Assembly: GCF_905220565.1 (NCBI RefSeq)
Contig: NC_059405.1
Location: forward strand, 13,284,081-13,348,080
Length of the DNA stretch: 64,000 nucleotides
Source: Melitaea cinxia
Taxonomy: Eukaryota > Arthropoda > Insecta > Lepidoptera > Nymphalidae
Reading direction: 5' to 3'
In this document: piece by piece, positions 55,887-64,000 of the stretch
Layout: every line of letters starts with the position of its first letter
Numbering within the stretch: position 1 is the stretch's first letter
Made by a program: the position numbers and the translations under genes
Notes under the pieces: model-generated
What the model was told of the DNA's origin: nothing
The model's database searches: none
The model's input: only the letters and a program-made list of their open reading frames with translations

Positions 55887-57093
55887 GGCTGGAGGCTGAG
55901 GGCGCAGTGCCGCGCGACTGCGCGCCCCTCCTGACCCACTTTCCGCGCCCCCTCCCCCGCGCCCTCTCCCATCAATAACACACGCCCGGGTTACTGACTT
56001 GGACGTAATCATTTCCTACCCCTTCGAGTCGGACTCTTCGCAAAATCTTCAAGGTCGTTGCCTATTGTCAACTAACAGATGGTTTATTTCCTTTTATTAC
56101 TATTTACATTTAAACATTTTGCATGTCCGAACCGTCTCCTTACTGTTTTCGAATAATTAATTTAATATTAATTTAATAATAGTTACAACTAATCACCTCA
56201 AAGTTGTTGAAAAATCTTCATTTGTTTAAACAAAGAAGCCATAATTATTTAATCTTATTATGCAATGTAAAAAATTTGCAATTACTGTACGTGAACTTAT
56301 TTCAAGGACTATTGTTAATGAATTTTTGTTATACTTAAAGGTAAGTCAATAATTTAAAAAGAAAAAAATTTTATTCAAACGAATTCGCTAAAATACCATG
56401 AACGAAATATATAGGTTGATTCTGATCCAAAGTTTACTTTCGAAAACTCTATCAGTTCAAGCAAGTAATTAATCATTTAAGTTACTTGGTGGTATTTTGC
56501 AATTACGAGAAAACTATTTATCAACCTTTAAAGAAAGTAGCATAACACAAGCAAATGAAAAAAAATCAAGACACCGATTTACTTATGTGTATATGTGTGA
56601 TTTTAAATCAAATTAAAATATTGTTTTTATGGGTGTGAGATACTGTTTGGATTTTAAAATTATTTAAAATTATGATGTGCAAAATTCTGATTTAATGCAA
56701 ATCATTCGCTCGTTTATGTGAATTGATCTGTGAATAAATTTTATGCACTAGTGTTTTTATTAGTGATTGCACGAATTTTGTCGCATGTATTGCTAGGATT
56801 TCGTAATGGGCATCAGTGTGTCAGATTTTTTACATGTTCATTACGTACGGTACGCGAGCCTTTTATTACGGCCTTGGGAAATAAAGTTGCGTTTTAAATT
56901 TCTCTCTGTAGGATAGAGTGGATGACATAAAAACCTTTCCTTTTTCATGCAAATGTGGAAATAAAACATTTTTGTAATTTAACGTTCTATATTCATATAG
57001 AGTTGAGTACTGCTGGATAAGCCTATGCAGGTATTATATCACATGGGCATATTTAAAGCTATAATAAATTACTAAGCAACTAAAAAATAAGAT
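55887..57093. other. 5' region of the KCTD gene and spacer
   Basis: GC-rich leader sequence adjoins the start codon to about 56010. An in-frame upstream ATG at 56012 would add 42 low-complexity Gly/Arg/Ala residues. Beyond that the DNA is AT-rich with no exon or repeat recognised. Confidence 0.4.
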
Positions 57094-57214
57094 CTAATTG
57101 TCGCGTCGTATGTCGAAACTGCTGAAGGTATATTCGGATATATCTTTATCGTTTTTAAATTCGGCTTTGTCAATTCTACTGCTCGGGCTGCCAGTATTTT
57201 TAAGCCAGTGCCTC
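57094..57214 (-). CDS. Terminal coding exon of an unrecognised minus-strand gene
   Basis: A strong acceptor (TTTGTTTCTTTCAG) at 57215 precedes a single base of a split codon and 39 codons to a TAG at 57094. It begins RHWLKNTGSPSSRIDKAEF and ends SSFDIRRDN. The residues are hydrophilic, like a C-terminal cytoplasmic tail. The phase is 1. Upstream exons should lie to the right, probably beyond 64 kb, since none was seen. It is too short to place in a family. Confidence 0.5.
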
Positions 57215-58640
57215 CTGAAAGAAACAAAAACCTTTAAAACGAAAAACCTACTTCTAATCTAATTAGCCTATATATTCTTCTTCTTCTTCTAATCTAATAT
57301 ACTTAATCTAAGTATAAAAATTTCGTGTCACGGTGTTTCTGGTCGCACTCCTCCGAAACAGCTTGACCGAGTTTTTTATAGACAATTGTATAAATTAGAA
57401 AATAGGTAGAACCTATATTTTACACTGGCAGTTGATTGGCCGTCTGAAGTGTCAAGAGTATTTTTTTTTTTCTATTTAAACTGTCTGTCGGGTCAGTTAA
57501 GAATCTAATAAATATAAATTCTATAATCTAAATGAAATCAAAGGAATTCAAGAGTTTTAATTATGTATGAATTCTGCAAATTACAATAAAAAGCGATTTG
57601 ATTTGGACAACTTCATCCTACTTCCCAAATAATAAAAAAGCGAATATTCGTGCGAAGTTTTCTTTAATCAGCCTTGAGAGTTAGAGCTTAATGTTCGCTA
57701 TTAATGCTTTTTTATAATGAAAGAGGACGAGGGTGGCGCAGAAAATACTTTTATCTAATTTATGTGTGAGAAAACTTGATCAAGGATTTTTATTTTGATG
57801 AGTTTCGGACGTTTTCTTGCAGTAAAAGATAGTCGGGAAAAATATTCAGAATTAAAACGTATACTTAAGCGTCTTCTTTTTAAATAGGGATGTACTAAAC
57901 AATGTGCATTTTTAATTAGTGGAGAAAAATTTTATTTAAAATTTGTTACGAAGTTACGAACATTAGCTAAGTTTCTAGTATAAACACATTTGAGTCTACG
58001 AAAAGTATTCGGACGTAATAAAAACTGAACTTTATATGGAATGGTTGAGAATACATTTTTTGGTTATAAATTAGTCAATTTTAAATTAATACGAAGGTAT
58101 TTGTACCAAATAGCATACGTATTACGAAAACACGAATTTATAACTAAGCAGCAAGAAATACCAGCAATTTTACAATGCCGAAATTGGCAAAGGAACAATA
58201 TCTTGTAAAAAGTTTAAAGCTTTGTTGCTACAACACATATTTACTTATGGAATGTTGCCAAAAACTGATTATGACACACGAAGACGAAATATGCTTTAAT
58301 ACTACAATTAAATTTTCTTATTTAGTCTTATAGTAATTAAATTATAAACTCAAGTCAAGTTATTAAAACTTAAGAGATAAATAATGTACATAAATACAAC
58401 AAGCTAATCTCCAGAACAATCTATTCGAATAAAAAATTTCTTTGATTATTGAATAGCGCTTTCATTGAAGAAATCTATACGCTACATAGCATCAGGCTAT
58501 AAATAGAAGAGATCAATGAAAAATGTTGTTTAAATGGGAGAAAATTTATTCCCTTTGAAAGCGTAACATATGGCGTGCAACTAATACTGTAATTCTTTTA
58601 GGATTATGTTTTTCAAAATTTCTATCAATAAATATATTAA
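57215..58640. other. AT-rich stretch, probably intron
   Basis: If the terminal exon at 57094 is real, this is its last intron. No other exon or clear repeat is visible. Confidence 0.4.
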
Positions 58641-58979
58641 TGGGTGTTGCGCTGGCGGTTGCAGGTTCGATCCCCGTACATGACAAACATTTGTATTGGC
58701 CATGCAGATGTTTGGCGTGGTCTGGGGGTTTTGTACAGTCCTTGTGGGTCTCCCCACCGCGCCTTGGAGAGCAGGTTAAGCCGTCGGTCCCGGTTGTTAT
58801 GATGTACACCTAATAGCGATCGTTACTTATAGTAGGTAATATATACCGCCATAAAATATATACCAGTAATATATCCGCCAACCCGCATTGGAGCAGCGTG
58901 GTGGATTAAGCTCTGATCCTTCTCCTTCATGGGTAAAGAGCTCTATGTCCAGCAGTGGGATATTACAGGCTGAAGCGAA
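58641..58979 (+). mobile_element. tRNA-derived SINE, 5'-truncated
   Basis: It begins inside the tRNA head (GTTGCGCTGGCGGTTGCAGG), so the A box is lost while the B box GGTTCGATCCC remains. A small insertion repeats ATATACC in the tail. It ends GATATTACAGGCTGAAGCG. Confidence 0.85.
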
Positions 58980-60780
58980 TATATTAATGAAGTATTTTCG
59001 TTCAACTAAACAATTATACATCTTATTTCACTTTAAAGCGAGGGTTGCTATAGATTGCAATTATCATTAATAGTTTTTGCGAAAAATGGAACGCTTTGAG
59101 CGCATTTACGCTGCGAGAGTACAATTTTAAACTTATCATTAAAAGATGCATTTTTTTTCTAAAGCGGTATAAACAGATGAGCTCCTTGTTTATAGTTTTA
59201 TCTCGTTTTTAATTAGATCAAAAATGTTTTCTCTCTGAAACAAGACTAAATAGACACCATTGATTTATGATTATTCATAAAATGATTTCCAGTCGGATGT
59301 AAGTCATTAGATTATCAAGGAAAACTTTTTTAACATGTAAAGTTATACTCTAATATAATTACTTGTTTTACAATTGAATTTGAAAAGAAAATAAAAACTA
59401 AATATAGCGAATATAGCAGTGACGCAGATAGCACTTGTTTTAAAAAGCTAGCAACATAAAATCTCGAACACAAGTACTCTTATGCTCCCTTTACGAATGC
59501 AGTTTCTAAATTGGCTTAAATTTTTTTATTTTAGTACTTTTGCTCTTATTTCACAACTAATACAAAGTTGTTGAATAATTTGTAGGTAACAGATAGTCTA
59601 ATGATTATAGCATGAAGAAATTTTTGTGGCAAAGCCAGATATGAGAGAACGGAAGCTTTTTCAAGAAATTACAATTTCATCATTTAAAAACAATATTTTT
59701 TTAACTACCTCAAGAATTCTAGTTACTGAAACGGGTGTGTTTTTATTCCTCTGAAATCACTCTTATTTATTAAAGCAAACCGCATTAAAAACAGACAGCG
59801 GTTAGCGACTTTGTTTTATACTATGTAATGATTAAGAAAACTTACAGATAATATACATAAGACCAATTAATAGTTTACACATTTAGCAGTGACTGATTCG
59901 CGTAAGTATGTGTACTGATGGATCCTCTTTTGAAAGAATTAACAAAGATACATTATATGACTGAATAAGATAGGTACATGAACGAAGATATGAAAAGCAA
60001 TTAAGGCCTATATCATCTTCGCAAGTTCGTTACATCATTTCAAAGGAGGCACGCGATGGTTTACTTTGAACGAGGAGTGATCCAATTGTAATGATTATCC
60101 TACATTTGTAACACGAACAAAAATACACGTTCTTAGATTATTTGTATCTAGCTCTGCGCGCGACTTCGTTCGCGTGTAATTTATCAAAAAATTTATTGGT
60201 CAGTTTTGCACTAATAAAATAAAAATAAAAATCTAAAATACACACAGATACAGCTAGTTTTAGTATATGTACTGTATAAACATCCTTTTTACTTTTACTT
60301 TTTTTAATGCATATGCATTAAGTAAAAAGCAGTTACTTTATTATTACAAACAGACATTCCAATTTTATTTATTTGTATAGTATGTAAAGATTAATTACAA
60401 CTGTAAGTAGATGTTCATGTGAGATTACAGGGACCTCCTACATTATAGATAGCATTTGATTGAAAAATTGGATTCAACTATCAGGTACCGTAAACGTTAC
60501 GTAACTACACGTAACGTAAATAGTTCATCCACGTTCCTCTCAAAATAGAGATTTTAAATCAAATCCTTTTAACTAAATTTGAATTAAACGTAATTTAATT
60601 GTAACAACAGCAGCTGAACTGAACTGAAATAAAGTTGTAAACCACGTTGATTGTGACGTTTTGAAGTTTCGGCTTTCTGTCACAAAATTAAAAGGAAAAA
60701 AAATCATATCCGGCTAGTGTACGCGAAGTTGTTTATTCAAAGTAGAGTTAACAGAAGTATTAACTCACATTATGTTGTGT
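58980..60780. other. Gene-free AT-rich stretch
   Basis: A fragment near 60148-60260 begins CTAGCTCTGCGCGCGACTTCG and ends ACAGCTAGTTTTAG, a CTAGCTGTGCCC-family element. Otherwise no exon or repeat is recognised. Confidence 0.4.
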
Positions 60781-61110
60781 GGATACGGCAAATTACATAA
60801 TATAGCTACTCCCTCTCTTCCCGTTGGGTGTTGTAAGAGGTGACTAAGGGATAACACAGTTCCACTATCACCTTGGAACTTAAAAAACCGACCGATGGCG
60901 GGATAACTATCACACTGCCAGCTTTAAAATACACAGGTCGAAGACGGGCAGCAGCGTTTTCGGTGCGATAAAGCCAGCCCTGCGGTCACCAACCCGCCTG
61001 TCCAACGTGGTGACTATGGGCAACACAAATGAGTTCACGCCATTTTTGGCGCGAACTTGTGGAGGCCTATGTCCAGCAGTGGACTGCGATAGGCTGAAGT
61101 GATTACCTCA
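60781..61110 (+). mobile_element. SINE-like repeat with LINE tail, longest copy
   Basis: It contains CTCTCTTCCCGTTGGGTGTTG, TCCACTATCACCTTGGAAC, AAGACGGGCAGCAGCGTTTTC and the tail GAGGCCTATGTCCAGCAGTG ... TAGGCTGAAGTGAT. The tail matches the RTE LINE end at 1419-1470. Confidence 0.65.
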
Positions 61111-61261
61111 TATTTATATGATTATCAAGTACCTATCATTTAACGTTCTTAGTAGATTGATTGACTGGTTTAATGGCTTTAAGTTGTGCTAGTGGGACAC
61201 GGTTGATTTCGCCAATGTCACGTAGAGTGGAGAACACGCGAAGGAGAGTTCTTAGTAAAAA

Positions 61262-61692
61262 AAAAAAGCGGTCAAGTGCGAGTCGGACTAGCGCACCGAG
61301 GGTTCCGTACAATCAAAATTATTAAAAAAACTTATATGATTTAACTAAAAAAATATACTTTTCGCAATTTTTCTTTTATCAGTGCTATAAGACGTTACTT
61401 AGTACCAAATTTTAAGATTCTGAGTTCACAGGAAATATCTTGAAGGTTTTGATTCCCTTGCGAGTGACAGTTTTGCAAAAACTTAGCATAAACGCCTGTA
61501 TCTTTTATTGCGTTGGCGTAGAAGTTTGATTTTTTTCACAGCTCCAAGGGACAATTGATCTGAGTATTTGATATGAATTTCAGCTTGATACCTTCACGCG
61601 TTCCTTTGAAAAAGGGTCTTGACAGACAGAAGGACAACAAAATGATCCTATAAGGGTTCCGTTTTTTCCTTTTGAGGTACGGAACCCTAAAA
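61262..61692 (+). mobile_element. Dispersed element with GGGTTCCGTAC inverted ends
   Basis: It starts GCGGTCAAGTGCGAGTCGGA after an A run, has GGGTTCCGTAC at 61300-61310 and its complement GTACGGAACCC at 61677-61687. The interior includes AAAAGGGTCTTGACAGACAG. It is a common arthropod dispersed repeat with no coding capacity. The class is uncertain. Confidence 0.6.
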
Positions 61693-62781
61693 ATAGCAAA
61701 CTTTAGGATAAATGTCATAATAAATATGACATATGATTTACTATAACATATTTGTACTCAATTCAATTAACAAAAAGCTTATAATATTTTATTCTTCCAA
61801 AATTCATTTAATTATGTTATGGTTTTGAATTTGATGTAAAAAATTACACATTATTATCATTTTCAAATTATTTTACTAAATTTTACGCGCATTTTTAATT
61901 AGTAATTAAATAGTATTCTAATAGATACATAGATAATAGTTAATTCAAGAACAAAATGGTTGACGAAAGTTTTTTTTTTCTAATTCACTTTTAGATAAAA
62001 CGTTTACCAGGAACCAGTGGCAATAAAAACTTTCGATTTTCGGGGTCACAAACGCTGACAATTAGGCCAGCAATATGTAAATAAATTTCCAGTAGATGAT
62101 ACCACCTCATCTCATTTATATTCTAATTAAGCAAAGTGCATACTTTACATAAATTAGCAGTTCACTGGCGTAAAATCTATAATAACATTAAGCAACAGAT
62201 CTAGTTAAAGGAAATGGCCTTTTATACAGATTATATATATTTTACTCGACCTAGTGTAATTGTAAAAAGAATTTGATATCAGATGAAAGGATTTTCAAAA
62301 TAAATGGAGGGACAAACAAATGATGAAAAAAAAAAAAAAACTATTTTGTTGAGATAGGACATAGCAGAAAATGTCCTGCTTAAGATCTGGAGCTGTCTGA
62401 CTAGTGAAGTACCTCAACCTTACAAAAGGTTGCAGTCAATAATGATAATATTGTTTTATTATTTGTCCTGTTCAGTGGGTTTTATCTGATAACTGATAAT
62501 GATTTTTGCGATTAAGTGCACCAATACTATTGATTTCCAGTGATTAAAAAAATAAGGCTCTGTCTAATAAATATTGGCGTATCTGACCCAGATTGATTTA
62601 GTCTGATTTAAAGAATATAATAAAATACAGTATTAGTATATTTTATTTAATGTTAATACTGTGAGGAATAGTATTAACGATCTCTATATGATACTATTCG
62701 CCCTTAAAATTTACTAATAATTAGCTATGCTAAACAAGTAAAAAAAGGAGAAAATGGAAAATTATAAACGTCAAGAACGTA
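61693..62781. other. Gene-free AT-rich stretch
   Basis: A fragment of the GAGCAGCC... family lies at about 62377-62480. No exon. Confidence 0.4.
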
Positions 62782-63394
62782 AAATAATTGTGTTTGCTCG
62801 CAAACGAAAAAAAAAAACCGACTTCAATTACATCGAAAAGTAATACAACGTAGATCGACGAAAAAATAGTCAAGTAACTACGCGTTATCAAAGATTACTC
62901 AAAAAGTAGTTATCAGATCTCGATAAAATTTATATGTGACCACATGATAAACATCAACTTTCGATTAAATTAAAAATTATCAAAATCGATACACCCAGTA
63001 AAAAGTTATTGCGGATTTTCGAGTTTCCCTCGATTTCTCTGGGATCCCATTATCAGATCCTGGTTTCCTTATCATGGTACCAAACTAGGGATATTCCCTT
63101 TCCAACAAAAAAAGAATTATCAAAATCGGTACATCCAGTAGAAAGTTAAGCGGTATAATACAACGTAGGTCGACGAAAAAAGCGTTAAGTAAAAACGTAT
63201 TATTAGATATAACTCGAAAAGTAGTTGTTAGATCTCAAATAAATTTAAATGGGACCAATTGACACACACCACCTTTCGATTAAAAAAAAAAAATTGTCGA
63301 AATCGGTCCACCTGGTCAAAAGTTCTGATGTAACATACATAAAAAAAAAATACTGTCGAATTGAGAACCTCCTCCTTTTTTGGAAGTCGGTTAA
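62782..63394 (+). mobile_element. Non-autonomous element, AACCGACTTC family, full-length
   Basis: It starts AATTGTGTTTGCTCGCAAACG, then AACCGACTTCAATTACATCG, and ends TTTTTTGGAAGTCGGTTAAAAAA. It aligns with the 37.33-kb copy throughout. Confidence 0.75.
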
Positions 63395-63689
63395 AAAATA
63401 GCCATCTCCAAATTTTAATATTTCAAAAAAATTTTTTTAGATACTTCTATTGAGGGTTACAGTCAATTTTACTACTTTCAATGTATTATTTATTATTATT
63501 ATATATACTTTATTGTACACCACAACTACATTGAAAACATTAAATATATTTAAAGACAGTTACAGACTGTGAAGTACAATGGGCCGGTACATGGGACCGA
63601 TACTACAAGCATTGATTTTACTTTCACTTGTCATAAGATAAAGTATGGAAAAGTGAACTTGAGTAGTTTTGAAAATTAACTTCATCACT

Positions 63690-64000
63690 TCAGCGTATCG
63701 CAGTCCACTACTAGGCCTACACAGGTTTGCGCACACAAATGGCGCGAACTCATGTGTTTTACCAATAGTAACCACGCTGGGCAGGCGGGTTGGTGACCGT
63801 AGGGCTGGCTTTGCCATGCCGAAGACACTGCCCGTCTTCTGCCTGTTTATTTCAAAGCCAGCAGTTGGATGGTTATCCTGCCATCGTTCAGCTTTTTAAG
63901 TTCCAAGGTGGTAGTGGAACTGTGTTATCTCTTAGTCACCTTTTACAACACCCACGGGAAGAGAGGGGGTGGCTATATTCTTTACTGCCGTAGCCACACT
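63690..64000 (-). mobile_element. SINE-like repeat with LINE tail, cut by window edge
   Basis: It is the reverse complement of the 60.78-61.11-kb repeat: TTCAGCGTATCGCAGTCCAC, GTGTTTTACCAATAGTAACC, GCCCGTCTTCTGCC and GTTCCAAGGTGGTAGTGGAA, then CACGGGAAGAGAGGGGGTGG. It runs off the window end. Confidence 0.65.

Overview
The window looks like nuclear DNA of a moth or butterfly (Lepidoptera). It is AT-rich and intron-bearing. It is crowded with repeats typical of that order: tRNA-derived SINEs whose tails match a LINE end, RTE- and R1-type LINE fragments, terminal-inverted-repeat elements beginning AACCGACTTC, and composite repeats opening with CTAGCTGTGCCCGCGG. Species cannot be named from the sequence. 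Everything here was read by eye; no search was run.

Regions. 1-9.2 kb is a repeat field: an ORF1-like LINE remnant, an RTE LINE tail, a broken insert from a positive-strand RNA virus (helicase region, 3.87-5.22 kb), two SINEs, terminal-inverted-repeat elements and the 3' end of an R1-like LINE. 9.2-15 kb is AT-rich with no visible coding sequence; part is probably the 3' UTR of the next gene. 15.0-17.8 kb (minus) carries an unrecognised protein whose last coding exon turns abruptly GC-rich. 19.96-22.32 kb is a composite repeat with six units of about 282 bp. 24.1-31.9 kb (minus) holds a complete seven-exon LETM1 gene (mitochondrial inner-membrane cation exchanger) with an RTE LINE and two smaller elements in its introns. 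33.5-36.45 kb is a dead hAT transposon. 36.65-39.06 kb (plus) holds a complete three-exon oligoribonuclease gene (REXO2), with an antisense terminal exon of another gene inside its second intron. 42.63-47.30 kb holds two tandem reverse-oriented copies of the 20-kb composite repeat. 47.64-51.04 kb is a young LTR element (TGTC...GACA ends, 4-bp target duplication) that carries a LINE reverse-transcriptase fragment and a hairpin-forming tandem array in place of gag-pol. 55.18-55.89 kb (minus) is an intronless KCTD8/12/16-type BTB gene. 57.09-57.21 kb is the terminal exon of a further minus-strand gene. The rest, to 64 kb, is SINEs and other repeats.

Functionally, LETM1 and REXO2 both point to mitochondria: LETM1 through its N-terminal presequence and REXO2 through an alternative first exon. 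They lie 4.7 kb apart in divergent orientation, but a hAT insertion separates them, so a shared promoter is not evident. The other genes show no functional link to each other.
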